Shown one piece after another: positions 34,456 to 47,220 of a DNA stretch of 64,000 nt. A program made the position numbers and the translations under genes. The stretch lies in contig JAACJM010000092.1 of assembly GCA_013368315.1 (NCBI GenBank), forward strand, positions 186,001-250,000, in the 5' to 3' direction. Within the stretch, counting starts at the first letter, position 1, and each line of letters opens with the position of its first letter. The notes under the pieces were generated by a model. That model saw nothing but the letters and a program-made list of their open reading frames with translations. It was not told the origin of the DNA and made no database searches. This DNA comes from Tetrapyrgos nigripes. Its lineage: Eukaryota; Basidiomycota; Agaricomycetes; Agaricales; Campanellaceae.

Positions 34456-34575
34456 GAAAGGGATTCTGAGATGCTGAAGAAATCTGAAGCGAGCAGCAGT
34501 GTCTATTCGAGAGAGGGATTCAGAGATGCTGAAGAAGTAAATCCAAAGCGAGCAGCGTGTCTATCCCCGAGAGAG
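34456..34575 (+). repeat. Two-copy tandem repeat, unit about 60 bp
   Basis: GGGATTC.GAGATGCTGAAGAA ... GCGAGCAGC..GTGTCTAT..CGAGAGAG occurs twice in succession. No coding function recognised in 34000-35300. Confidence 0.75.
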
Positions 34576-35299
34576 TGTGTGTCAAAAGAAATACCTCAGA
34601 TTTGTGTGTCGAGGTCATGGTACAAAGAAAAAAGTGTCGGCCGGAAAGTCCTTAGCTTCTGAAAATATTCTTACTAATATACAAGTGTACTCATATATTT
34701 TTCCTGTATTGTAGCCTATCTGTACTATGTCCTACAGCGCCTCTCCAAATTCCACTCCACTATTATACCCAAAGATCATGGCACACTCAATAAATTGCGC
34801 AAACATGACAGAGTTACCGAGCGCTGCATCAAGTGTCGATCCACCAACGTCGATAGGTCTCTCCTTTGCCAATACCTCCTCTGTGTCAGTAGACTTTTGG
34901 AAACGAAGTCAAGCCAATCTATAGTGCTGAGTGGACAGGGATTAGGATTATTGGACAATTCTGTAAGTTGTACGTCTAGTTTTCATGTCTATAAAGTATT
35001 GTTTAAATGCACCTATGATAGGGGTGGAAGGCATTGACTGGGCGTCCATGAGTGCTGCTCCAAAGGGAAAGAGCGAGATAGGAGGGCTCAGGGAGAGCCA
35101 GTAGACGCGGTCATACTGTCTAGTTTGGTGAGTTGGACAGTTGGGTCCAACAGCGAGGGTATGAAGGAAGAAAGCGATAATTTTGGGTCTGACGGAAAGT
35201 GGGATGAAAGCAAGGGAAAAGCAACAACAAACAAAACGAAAATCACATGGAATATTACGTGGAAGGAAGCGGACGGGTAAAATAGGGAACACTTAAACA

Positions 35300-35352
35300 T
35301 AGCCACATGCGGAAAGAGAGTGTAAGAAACTCAGCCTCATTTCATTCAGCCT
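35300..35352 (+). repeat. Intron-end motif of the 19-20 kb gene family (copy 2)
   Basis: AACATAGCCACATGCGGAAAGAGAGTGTAAGAAACTC...TTCATTTCATTCAGCCTCGTAA matches the minus-strand end of the first intron of the gene at 18830-20005 (19700-19760) and 50299-50362. Confidence 0.65.
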
Positions 35353-36425
35353 CGTAACCCTTATTTTCCTATTTGGGAAACATTGAGCCTATTTGCTTCA
35401 AGTTGAAAAACCTGCTGGATTTAGAAATTGAAGCAGTCTTCCTTTTTTGGAAAGAATATGCTCATTGGGTCTGGTGATTTTTTCCCAAAACTTCTAATTT
35501 GATGAGCAGGTGCAGGCGGTCAGTAGGGCCTAGAATCCGCAAGTAGAATAGGGGTAGACAGTGTGGCTGGCCCAGAAAATGCAGAATAAAATCCTGGAGC
35601 CAGCGATGAAAAACAATGTGAGAGGGTAATAAGGTGTATTTTGGGCTGCTGAATCAGAATATTCAATCGGATTTGCAATATCTTTCATCGTCGCGAAGAT
35701 ATGACCAAAATACTGTCCAAATATAGCAAAAGAGCAGGATAGGCACTGGTCATTCCATCCAATCAGCTCCAATATTCAGGTGAGTTGGTAGGATATTGCA
35801 TTTACTCTCCCTGAACATGGGAATATAGTCTATCACATTATATCATCAGATCCTGTGGTGCTATTCCCAAAACAATGTCCCAGAATGGCAAAACTTGGGA
35901 TGGCCGTGAACACTGCATACTATAGCATTCAATAAAAGTATAGATATGTCTCCTGGGGGTATTCAGGTCACTGAATCCAAATTTCCACCTGTATACACCA
36001 GAAAGTCAAGGGTTCTGGCTCTATTCAGTATGTACCTCTAAACATAGGTGCCTGTGGCACCTGCATATGGCTGCTTTATAAAATACTTTGGCTAAGCAAA
36101 TAAGTGTCATTCAATATATAGAACACAAATATGAAGTCAGAATTGTTATATATCCAAATTCCAAGGCTCAATTCCCAATTTATTCTTAAAAAAGCGAAAA
36201 TACCACTGATTTCCACCTTCATTGGACATATACATATCCTTTGGCTACTTTCTTTACATTCTAAGAGATTCTCCATACTTCAATACCATAATACTTTTAT
36301 TCTGGGGAGTTTGGTCATTCTCAATGAAAGACATGCTTAGATATAGCCTTAAGTGCTAGATGCACTCATTAGTGGAACTCAGTTTGACTTTGAGCTACCC
36401 GATACACATGGAGCATCTCCTAAAC
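35352..36425 (+). repeat. 1.1-kb dispersed repeat, copy 2
   Basis: Collinear with 32265-33310; begins directly after the CCTCGTAA of the preceding motif. It contains a small insertion near 35415 relative to copy 1 and lacks coding frames. Confidence 0.8.
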
Positions 36426-38239
36426 ATTATGGGTGGCTATTCCTTCTTGAATTGATACTTGATGGCAGAATATGACTTATGAGAATAAGGCTGTCAAAAT
36501 CCCAGGTACGAATGAGGTTATCTTTAAATTCCAGAAGCATTTCTGTTTGAGAGAGCTTTTTGGGAGCAGTGCTGGAAGAAGACAGTGGAGGAGGAGGGGA
36601 ATCCAGACCTGGAGTATCTAAATTAGAGCGAGAGCCCAGCTTAACTTCACAGTTTGTATTCTCAAGATTCATATAAATGTTTACCATGGTTTAAAGATGG
36701 TAAAGTCATGTTTTCTTCAGAGAAAGTCGGAGATAGATGGTTCAAAACATGAAGCGGAAGGTTTCAAGACACTTCAGCCACAGGTTTTCGTGGTCTGCCT
36801 CGCATTTTCTGAACGGAATTCGATTCTTGCATTGCGTATATACTATACATCAGCAAAACCGCAAAAGTGTAAACCAGTATAAACCCCGTGTCGACATGGT
36901 GTTTACGCCAGATCACACCAATTTTCCTTGGTGTGTCAGGACCCCCGAGTGCATAACCAAAACGCCTGTTCACACACCTTTATGCCTACTATTTCTCTTT
37001 CTTTATGCCCACGCATGCTTTGCTTTATGCTCCTTTACATGCTGGATTACACTCAATTATGCTCTCTTATATGCTGGATTACACTCAATTATACTCTCTT
37101 ATACAACTAGTTCACCTGTAAATATGGGAAAAATTGAATATATTTGAGAATCCTTAACTACATCTACATACTACGTAGCGTAGTCTACCATCTACCCATA
37201 CAATATAACAATCTAACACTCCCCAAAACCCTGTCCTGCAGCTTCCAAACATCATCCATATCTTAAGGGCACCAGAAAGACACCTTCTGAAAGAGTTAGT
37301 ACAGTTATTCGGCCTTCATATGATTAGAACAACTCACAGCATCATACACAACCACTGGTGGCCTGCCGAAATGAAGAAAAGAGTTAGTTAAAGCTGTTCC
37401 AGGAAAAAGAGACGTAGCACTTACCAAATAAGCTGCCTGACTATGCCTGAGCTGCCTGACACTGAAGATAATAAGCATTGCAAGGATTTAGCACAACTAG
37501 TCACCAAAAATACATAGACTAGGCTTACCACTGCATGTAGGATGCCAGGACTTGAGAGCAAAGCAGGGTAACAAGCGGAGAATGATGAGGGACACTGGCT
37601 GATACTGGGGAAGAGGATGATGGGGTTGGGAAGGCAAGAACGGGCATGTTGATTTTCGTTTTTTAAGGCCCAAGCCACTGCCGACAGCTAAATCAGATAT
37701 ACAGTTGCACAGCATTGGAGTTCAAAATAACTTATGAAAATTTGATGTGAAAGATACCATTTTACGCATTGATGCCTGAAATGCACCCAGTGTAACACCT
37801 GATATTACAAGCGATTATTTGATCATTGATCCGCTCGACTACAAGGCATTATCGGCAGCTCCCTCCAAGTTGCTTAAAGTTGGCTGGGCATAGGGACTTG
37901 AGGCTAGGTAGGTAGGTGTCTAGGTGTGTGGGACCATTAGGTATGGGTCAGATAGTGCCAGGGGTGGACCCACATGACTTTTTGGCTTAGTAATGAGTCC
38001 TTTTCCCACTCAATACTGATATGTACAAGTCAATGTAGATGATTTATAGCAGTAAAAAGAATGGCATTAAGTATAATATTGGAAATAACTCTAGGCACCA
38101 TCTTCGTCTTCACCACATGTCTTTCCAGCTTAGTAAAGAGTCGGGAGGGCGCTGTCCTGCCCTTTACCCACTCATTTCTTGTACATAATGAAGCAAAGCA
38201 TGTAGATTACAACTAAAATGACTAAATAAAAATATTTTT
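36426..38239. other. No supported gene; short tandem repeat at 37016-37105
   Basis: A minus frame at 36427-36687 (NLDTPGLDSPPPPLSSSSTA, KKLSQTEMLLEFKDNL) looks compositionally protein-like but has no known domain. At 37016-37105 a unit of about 35 bp (ATGCTGGATTACACTCAATTATGCTCTCTTAT) repeats about 2.5 times. Confidence 0.4.
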
Positions 38240-41200
38240 TCATCTCCTATCAGATGCAATACCTAATACAGATGTAGCGGCAGCATCTGCTTCTGCCTCC
38301 TCCTCCTCCTCCTCTCCCTCACTTTCCCACTCATCATCGTCATTGTTGCCCCCATCATTGTTCAGGTTGTCCTCATTGATGGCAGTATCATGCTGCCCTT
38401 CCCAAATAGTCTGACAACGAAGACAAGTCCCAGCCTTAAAGTAATCCAGGTTCTTTGGGTCAAACCCCTTCAATTTGTAGATGTTGTGAAGTCATATACA
38501 GTGTAAGGAGTTGAATTGTCCTCGCTCCCAGCAGTAGAGGGATATCTGGTGGGCAAGGTGGGGGTTTGTCAGGGTAACAAGTTGCTCCATGCCCTTCAGG
38601 TAGTCCCTCTCCTCCTTCATGTATGACATGAGCCATTTAATTTCGACATGCAGCCACACAAGCTCCTCTTTCACCCGGATGACTTTGAAGTACTTAGTCA
38701 TCAGAAAACAATTGGCAGGTTGTGCCCAACGTTTCTCCTGCACGTCGCTCTGAGTGTCCTTGAGGAAGTCGAGTTCCGACAGATATGCCTTGTCAATGAC
38801 TTGATCATACTCCAACGGCTCCCGAGGAGGTGATAGTTTTGCAGCTGCTTGGCTGTACTGACAGACAGTTCCACGAATCAACTCCAAACATTTCTTGAGG
38901 GCTTGACCAAGATGCTTCCTCATCTTATAACCTAGCATCAAGGAGAATCAGAGCAAGAAAACACTGAGAATATATCATTACGCACCTGTGCCAGCAACAT
39001 TCATTCTGGACAATTCAAATATCTGGGCAACCACTAAGCCCTCCAGTTTGTCCAGAGCCTTACGATATGCAGAAGTTCTGGACATCTCCTCTGCCTTTCT
39101 CCATTCCACACATCCTTCTGTCCAACGCTCCTTGACCTGCATCTTCAACTCCAGCACATGTACCTCTGCCAGCAACTTCTCCTCTGCCTCCTGCTCCTGC
39201 CACATGGTCACTTCTACCAGATTGAAGACTTGGGGATTATTTGGGTTGTATGCATTGAAGAGGGTTCTTGCTGCTTGAAGCTGCTCGTGACACTTCACCA
39301 ACTTTACCAACTTGTTGTACAGCTCCATCATCAACACATCCTCCTGTGGTTCCTCCTTCCTACTCAGCAAATACTGCAGTTCCTCCTCCAGCCAATTGAA
39401 CGGCTCCATTGGATCCTCTACCCCTACATCCTTGAGTTGTTTCCACATCTCTTCTTCACCATCCAAAATCTCCAGAGCCTGACGATAGTTGTTGTAGATG
39501 AAGTGGCTGAGGTTGGCATAGGCTTCGAAATTGTTGTGATGGTACATCCATTCAGTTATCAATTGGTGACAGTGAAACTTGCTAGCGTGTTGGGTCGCAC
39601 TGGCAAGTGCATTAGACTGCAAAAAATATCATTTGCAAGCCTCAAGGTCTTCACACCTGGCCCAGCAAATGTATAGGAGAAGGAAGAGAAGCTGGCAGAG
39701 ACAGTTGTGAGCATGTCCATGCATGAGGGGGATCAAAATCTTCAGTTTCTCAGCTGCAGCAAGCGTCTTCAGGGGACTCCTCTCGATGGTAGTTTTGAAT
39801 TGACAGCCAATGCTGTATGCAAACACTGTATCGCCCTTTGGCTCTGGAAGTCCACGACGACAATGGTTCAGTTGACTGGTGAGAAGAAAGCAGTGAACAG
39901 TTGCAAAGGCGTATTTTTGACTAGAGCATTGTTTTTAGTATGTCATTTTTCCAGACTAAAGATAAAACACTCCCCCTTCACCACTCTTGATCATATCCAC
40001 AAACCACAAGAGCAGCATATGCCTACACAACCCAATGAAAACCCCAGTGATGTCGTAGACAGCTGGGTCATATGATGTGTGGGTTTCCTTCATGTTGTCC
40101 CACCTCTCCTCACAGGCACCTTTCTCCTCCTTCTGCTTCTTCCTCTCCTCCACTGAAGGCTCTTCCCATCCTTCATGATCCTTCCAGTGTCACAGATCCC
40201 ATTTGTCAATCTCTTCTGGGCAAATGAGGTAGTCCCCACCACTGTCATGATAGTTGTCTTGTTCCTGTAGTCTCCCCTCAGTCTGGGAGTCAAAAGCAGG
40301 CTCCCGACGTTCCACTCATTTTAAGGAGTTCCCACCATCAAGGCACCGAGAAACTGGATTCCTAACTCAGGCTCTCCCTGGGTTGTATACTGACAACAAG
40401 GACATGTGTTGAGAGCACGCCAGTCTGGGTGGTCTCGTCCTAACGCTTGTTGAACACACTGGCGAACCAGATATTTGACTGCAACAAATGCATCAAATGC
40501 CTGACGAAATTGAACTGTCATGTAATTTCGGAAATGCTGGCCTTGTATGTCACAGATGGCTCAGACAAATGGTTGGATGGAGAGGCAGGCACAGCATACA
40601 AAGAGATGGTGGAACATTTGAAATGTGTGGGTTGTGAAAATGGTTGAGTGGACGAGTGGATTACAGGGAAAGTATCCCTGTCTGACAAGGCTGGCACTTT
40701 TGTACAAATCTTCCTTGTATTTTGTAACATGAATCTTTGTAGTATCTGTAGAATATATGAGGGTTAGTTGACACGCCAATGCTATAAGAAAAAGAGAAAA
40801 AAAATGCACAAAAAAAGTCTATGGCCGATGTCATTTCATACCCTTCTATCTCTCCTTCATATGCCTGACCACTAGCTCATCTATAGTCCCAGTCCATGAA
40901 TGCATTCATCATCCCTTCCAGCTGCGCATCCCAGCATTGCGTGTCCTGGACTATCTTGTTCCTTTGTGTACAGGTGTCTGGGTAGTATCTAATAGCAAGC
41001 ATTAGTCTGGCTTCTGTTTGTGGAAGTATGAGAGTAGGACATACAGACGGCGATACGAGCAAGTAGCTTTGCGATATGCAGCTTAGTGTCCACTCCAGCA
41101 TCATCATTTTCCCAGTCACTGGAGTCAGAGTTGTTGTCGTAGAGAATGGAAGGGCCTTGCTGGTTAGTACTCCAATCTTCTTGATATTCATATTGGTCTT

Positions 41201-41516
41201 CATATGTTTGCATGTATGAATCATAGGTAACAGTGAGGTCAGACTGCGCAGTTCTTGTTGTCCTAGGGGCTTTTTGGTGTGCGCGTTTTTTTGCCAATAC
41301 CGCCTTGTGCTTTGCGATTTTGTTGGTGCTGTAGGATTTGAAGACATCAGAGGAAGAAGAGGAAGGAGCTGGACTGCAGATCCTGGTTTTTTTCAGCCTA
41401 ATGATGCCCATGCTGGTCAGTGGTGGAATAGCTGGGGAGTATGAACTTCGCAGCAAGTTGGTAAACTGGATCACATGACCCCACGGCGTGTCCAAGTCAA
41501 CTATCATAGCTTTCAA
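38240..41516 (-). pseudogene. KDZ (Kyakuja-Dileera-Zisupton) transposase, degenerate
   Basis: Minus-strand order of family motifs: WDAQLEGMMNAFMDWD (about 40890), LVRQGYFPCNPLVHSTIF and CACLSIQPF (40560-40720), DWRALNTCPCC plus EGEP-like cysteine cluster (40330-40470), EERWDNMKETHTSYDP...FIGLCRHMLLLWFVDMIKSGE (39960-40110), catalytic-core IGCQFKTTI...MHGHAHNCLCQ (39690-39810), SNALASATQHASKFHCHQ, FIYNNYRQALEIL, ERWTEGC, KLEGLVVAQIFELSRMN (38980-39620), YKMRKHLGQALKK...AHQISLYCWERGQFN (38500-38930) and an acidic C-terminus (38240-38473). Several GT-AG introns are present. In-frame TGAs (40561-40563, 40316-40318, 40190-40192) and a frame change near 40330 indicate a dead copy. KDZ enzymes mobilise large DNA elements abundant in mushrooms. 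Confidence 0.85.
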
Positions 41517-43246
41517 AGTGAATTCCTTATTTCATGTCTTTTCACCCTTTCTACCCCTTAGCTGCCAGCTGTAGTATGCAGACCCGACCTTGGGGCAGCA
41601 GAACATGCTGCAGCTTGAGGTCTTTCATGTCATCAATGCGGCGTATGCGTCTGCTGCTAAGGAAGACCAGGATATGTTACATAAGTGTTGATTTAGCCAT
41701 ATAAGGAATACAGTGGTAATGGCACATGCATCAGGATTGCTTGTCGCATTGCACCTTTGCCCCTGCGGTACTACATTATGTATAAAACCTCCAGATATTT
41801 GTGTGAGATGGTGCTATGAAATAAATCTTCAACTTATGCTATGAATTGGTAGAAGCTGGCTTCAGAAAGTAGTACTTATTTCCTCAGTACACTGGTATGT
41901 CTAATTAGGCATTTCAGCTTTAATAGTACGTATCATAGCATATCTAGCAATTTAGAAAGGATTATATACTGCTTTAAATATCCTTTACTTAATGGCGGGC
42001 GGTGCACCAGCCATTAGTATTGATGTACTATCTGCCTGCCACTTTACCTTTGTGACGACAGTGAGCTCATACTTATAGTATATATACTGTAATTCTTATG
42101 TTGAACAGCTCTGATAGGTGCTAGCTTTTATTATATGTATTTATATGTATATCTGATATGATTCAGAGATTGAAACTAGAAAGTTACTGTTTTGTATCAG
42201 GTTTCCTATGTACTTCATGGTACTAAAGTGTTTTAACATTGTGACATACCCAAATAGTTGTAGACTAGCAGGATGGCTTAAATCATGATTCCCTACAGTA
42301 TTAGCTACCTTCTGGATATTTTTTCAACTTTTTAAACTCTCAGATAAGTGCTCTAGTCGAGTACAAGTGCTGCGAAATGACTGAATTTTGAGTCTTTTTG
42401 ATTAACATACTTGTATCCTGAGTATTACCAAGGATCCTGCTCAAATAAAAATTCTATAGACACCTATACATGTCTCAAGCATATACCGACAATTTCCGAG
42501 GCACATACCTACCTTTTGAAGTGAGCCGAGTCGAGGCAGGAGACAGCGACAAGGCCAGCAGGAGCGTGGGAACTCGTATCAGGTGTGGCTAAGGAGCTTT
42601 TCTCGGTCTAAGGAGGATTCTGATTTTCCAGTCACATGAATACAAGTAGAAAGCCATCCATTGTAAGTAGTCTACTGACATTAAAAAATAATTCTATGAG
42701 CAGGAAATTTCTTTACAAGTCCATCCTCTCTGCACTGTTTCAGGTTAATCATGTCAGGGTGTGATTGAGCATCACTGACACGCGGTTTATGCGTTTATAC
42801 CATTTACGAAGTTGCGCTTTTGCTGATATAGAGTAAATGGAGTACAAAGAGCAGATATTTACAGTGATGCGACGAGTAGATGGACGTAGGAGATGAGAAG
42901 TGACAGAAGAACCTGAGAAGAAGTGTAATTCAAACTCCGATTTTTTATGTAATCAGCCCTGACGTTGGATGGGGTTGTTAATCTGATGCATTCTCGAAGA
43001 GGACGAAGCAGATTGGGGTCTTTGGACGCACATGATGTGGCACCTTCCTCTTTAGTCAGGTACTGCCAGCACAGTCCGAAGACCCACTGAGTCTGAGCTG
43101 GCAGTGCGCTCTCAGAGTCCTCAATCCTCTCATCCTTCTTTTCAAATCTACATTACAAATTACACTGTGTTCTAATTCACATTCCATTCCACATCCACAC
43201 TCCTTCCAACGCCCACACACACACTCCCTCACACTCAGACAAACAC
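41517..43246. other. No supported gene
   Basis: AT-rich intergenic DNA. The right-hand 400 bp presumably holds the 5' untranslated part and terminal repeat of the following retroelement, but I could not delimit it. Confidence 0.4.
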
Positions 43247-44134
43247 ATGCCTAGGCTACAAGTCAACCCATCCTTAATAGAATGTCCAGACTTTAGCTCC
43301 GAGACTCACCGCCTCATCTGAACTGCCCTTATCACTGACACAGCATTGGAGGGTGTCACCACCGAAGAACAAGCAGTGCAGTTCCTGAAAGACTCATGGA
43401 CTGCAGACAACAATGCACTATAAGCGAGATGGGATGAACAAGAGGAAGAAGACAGAGCATCAGAGGAGCAGAGGAGAGAGCAAGCAGATGAAGAGCATAG
43501 GACTCGCATAGCCGAGGAAGGAAAGAAAGAAGAAGAAGCGAGAAAAGAGAAAGAGAAAACTCGAGCCATTCTCCACCCCATCTCGGACATAGGAGTACAA
43601 CGCCTCCAGGACAAGATTCATCCTTATGCCCAGAAGAAGATGGAAACTCGAAAATTCTTCCCCCTTTGGTACTGCTTGCCTACAGCAGCAGCACAGGAGG
43701 CCGCCAAATATGAATGCTCGCTAACCGAAGACACCGGCTTCTCATTAGTCCAAAGCCAGGACTCGTCATACGCAGTCAAAGCCATCGACACTGTGAAACC
43801 CTCCCCCAACGCCAAACCCAATGAATCTCTCTCGTGGGCCAAAGTGACACGGGCGAAAACAGTTTTCCTTACCAACATGTCCATTGGTAATTATTCCAAT
43901 GAACACATACAAATGTTCTCAAGGTTCTACATCAACACAGAACTGCACCCCACACTACACACTCCCTCAGGAGAGAAAATTCTCGCCCGTTACCACGCCA
44001 AGCTACGATGAGACTGGTATCAAGCGAACGAAGAGGGAGACCCATACAACCTATCCATTATCAATGAAGGTATCTTGTATGACTGCAAGTCTGAGATACA
44101 GGAAGAAGAATTGAATAGCGCATTACTATGGTAA
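43247..44134 (+). pseudogene. gag-like ORF of the recombinase retroelement
   Basis: ATG 43247 to TAA 44134 with in-frame TGA 43319, TAA 43421 and TGA 44009. The middle is a highly charged, probably coiled-coil segment (EEEDRASEEQRREQADEEH). A conserved block follows (KMETRKFFPLWYCLPTAA, LSWAKVTRAKTVFLTNM, FYINTELHPTLHTPSGEKIL, LIxxINEG-like LSIINEGILYDC). I know the block as a recurrent unnamed ORF of such elements in basidiomycetes; its role is presumed structural. ATGGTAAGC at the end may be a splice donor to the next ORF. Confidence 0.7.
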
Positions 44135-44251
44135 GCCAAAACTCTTTTGAAATATTTTCACCAAACTGACCAATCTCTCTTTTCCGTCTGCCGCCAACCT
44201 CATATCATAACACCCACCCATATATTCCCTTCCTGTTACTAATCTACCTAC

Positions 44252-44376
44252 AAAACTGGTGCATCTACACACCCCACTACTCATCTACCCACACAACTGG
44301 TACATCTACGCACCCCACTACTCATCTACCTACACAACCGGTGCATCCACACACCCTGCTACTCCTCATCCCACAA
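44252..44376 (+). repeat. Minisatellite, 42-bp unit, three copies
   Basis: ACAACTGGTGCATCTACACACC...CTACTCATCTACC, three consecutive copies, inside the spacer between the gag-like ORF and the zinc region of the retroelement. Confidence 0.85.
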
Positions 44377-44642
44377 CGCCCACCCACTGGGCCTCCATAT
44401 ACCTATGCACCACACCATTCCACCATCATCCTACACACTGAATTTCATGGGGCATCTACACACCACCTACATCTACTTCACGTGGCCCACACCTACCCGT
44501 CTGGTACACCAATGTACCTTCTACAAATGCCCTACCCTTGGGCACCAACACGCCAACTACACCTACCTCACATGCATCCCTACATGCCTAACACACATCG
44601 GCACTCGTCGTCATCAAATCTCTCCCACATAACTCACTCCCC

Positions 44643-47210
44643 ATGTGCAGAATGAACTGCTTAACCACGCAACTAGAAGCACAAAAGAACGTCCTTCTGA
44701 ACATGGGCAAAACCCATCAGAGGACTGCTTCTACCAAACGAGCTCATCGCTACTCCTCCCCAGAACCTCTCACACCGACCTCCTCTCCCAAGAAGCCAAA
44801 GACAACCACTTTCGCTCAGTCATTTCGTGCAACAGACCACCCCAAAACCAACAAGCTCTCAAGATGCCCACTCTGCCTCAGAGACTTCTTGCACAACATC
44901 TGCATATGTGAAAAGACTGTTTTGTGGGACAAAACCACTGCCGCATGGTGCAAGCGGAACGCACGGGGCCATCTCGAAAACCCTAACAGCATTGAGATCT
45001 GCACCAACTGGCAAACTCGAAATGGCTGCACCTTTACTAAGCCTCACCAACCCCACGAATGCTCAGGATGCAGCGGCACTCATCACAGAGCTCAAACATG
45101 TCCTCTTGGACTGTAGACAAAAGGCACTCACCCCATTAAAAGCATCAGAATGGCAGAAGGCGCTTGAGGAAACCAGCCTTCTATGTAAATATCCAAACCT
45201 CCCACTGTCCATACAGCATGGCTTCAATGTCAGCATACCCCACATAAAACATACCTTCTCCCCTCCGAACAACATCTTCACCGATGAACACAAAGCCGCA
45301 TTTCAGAAAGTGGTAGAGAAGGAGCTACGACTAGGGTGCTGGTTGGGTCCCTACCCACAACACATCATTGAAGAGGTTCTTGGACCCTTCCAAACATCTC
45401 TGATCACCATGATACCCAAGGCGGCAAAGCCTGGAAGCTTTTGCCCAGTGCAAAACCTGTCCTTTCCACCCAAACCAATAACGCAGTACATACCAACACC
45501 TTCCTCTATCCCAATCACCATCTTTTCCATAAACTCCCAAATTGACTCCACCCTGTACCCCTGTCTTTGGGGAACATTTGCAAACACATGTCGCTTACTG
45601 TGGACAGTCCCGCCCAGAACCCAAGGAGCAGTTTGCAATGTCTCCAAAGCTTACCATTCCATTCCTCTACACCCAAACCAATGGGCAGGCACTGTAGTTC
45701 ACATCGACGACAACACTTGTGACATGTTCAGCCTTGCATCAGCAGGGGGTTCTTTTGGCAATCTCGCAGATGCAGGAGTGGGAATATTCCGAGCAAAGGG
45801 GATAGGTCCAATCACCAAGTGGGTAGATGACCACCTTCTCCTTCACATCCTACGACGGCTTTTAGAACAAGCTAACGCTATTCGCCAAACACTTCACCAA
45901 AGGATCATAGATTCAGGAGGGGTTCAGCACATCAAAGGCAGACTGTTCTACACAGGGGAACCACTCCCAAATGGGCGGGCAGAGGAGTTTGACGACGACT
46001 TCACCTTTCCACTCACAGACCACTCTTCTGACTCCCCTTGCTCTGAGGAGGACATGATGTACAACTACAATTTTGCAGATATCAATAAAATCTCTGATCG
46101 TCTTGGTTATATTTGGGAGATCTCTAAGGACATCCACTTTTGCAACTCCCCGCGCTACTTTGGGTTTGAGTGGGACATACCAAACATGACAGTCTCCCTT
46201 CCCCTTGAGAAGCGACACAAATACCTCTCCACAATCACAGACTGGAATAGAAACACATCTCATGACCTCGAAGAAGCTTCTAGTCTCCATGGAAAGCTGT
46301 TGCATGTCAGCTACATACTGCCTGCAGGCAGGGCATACTTATTCAAATTAGAGAAGCTCATAGCAACCCTGGAAGGTGCCCACCCCCATGCACAGTACTG
46401 GTCCCCTAAAAACCTACCAGCTGACTTATCGTGGTGGGAAGGACGACTCCAACACCCCATATCCAGACCCATTCCAGGACCAGTCGAACTTGTCGACCTA
46501 CATGCATACTCTGACGCCAGCAGAGGCCATGGCATCGGCATATGTTGCAGAGGTTACTGGAGAGCATATCAGCTACTACCGGGATGGAAAGGAGACAACG
46601 AGTGGGACATCGGATGGGCAGAAGCAGTTGGCTTCTGGCTCCTCACAAGAATTGTCACTGCCTACAGCACAAAAGGTCACCACTACAAGGTACCTCTACG
46701 CTCCGCTACTATACTAAATTTTCTTTTACTCACCTACAAAACACCACTTGAAACTTACAGATCTATGGAGACAACGAAGGCGTGGTTGAGGGCTGGTGGA
46801 ATGGACGCAGCTGGAACCAACCCACAAACACTATATTCAAACACATACACAAACTCACTGAAGACACAGGGCTACATTTCCACACCCGATACATCCACAC
46901 TTCCCACAACCCAGCAGACGATCCTTCCTGGGGTTGCTACAGACCAGACCACCTCCTCCTACCACCCATCCCTATCCCAGATGAGCTCAAACAGTTCATC
47001 ATTGACTTTAATGCCCCACTCACTAGGGAAGAACAACGTTCCAAACATTCTCTTGCACTCTCTGCTAACACACCTGAGAGCGCTCAACGAAAACATACTC
47101 CCAAACAACCAAACATCCAACAAGATCCAGCAGGTGACAGTGCGCACATATGGAGACAGAACTTTAGTCTCGTACGCCGCCGGACTTCTAGTGTTTCACG
47201 TCTTCTGTGA
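44643..47210 (+). pseudogene. Zinc region, reverse transcriptase and RNase H of the recombinase retroelement
   Basis: 44643-45116 encodes a Cys/His-rich region (CPLCLRDFLHNICIC, ICTNWQTRNGCTF, HECSGCSGTHHRAQTCP). A frame change near 45100 leads into the RT (TPLKASEWQKALEE, FQTSLITMIPKAAKPGSF, VCNVSKAYHSIPLHPNQW, catalytic VDD at 45823-45831, CNSPRYFGFEWDI). RNase H follows (LVDLHAYSDASRGHGIGI, WDIGWAEAVGFWLL). After HHYK an intron of 71 nt (46690-46760) is removed to continue IYGDNEGVVEGWWNGRSWN...YIHTSHNPADDPSWG, ending TGA 47210. RT copies the element RNA; this class integrates through its recombinase. Confidence 0.8.
46690..46760 (+). other. Spliceosomal intron inside the retroelement RNase H region
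   Basis: GTACCTC...CTTACAG, 71 nt, phase 0. The RNase H motif is continuous only when it is removed. Introns are normally lost on passage through RNA, so its presence suggests some unspliced genomic RNA is packaged. Confidence 0.7.
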
Positions 47211-47220
47211 TCAATGAGAA

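Noticed and set aside
46311..46541. Minus-strand frames across the retroelement RT region
   Set aside because: Shadows of the RT/RNase H frame, which carries all recognisable motifs.
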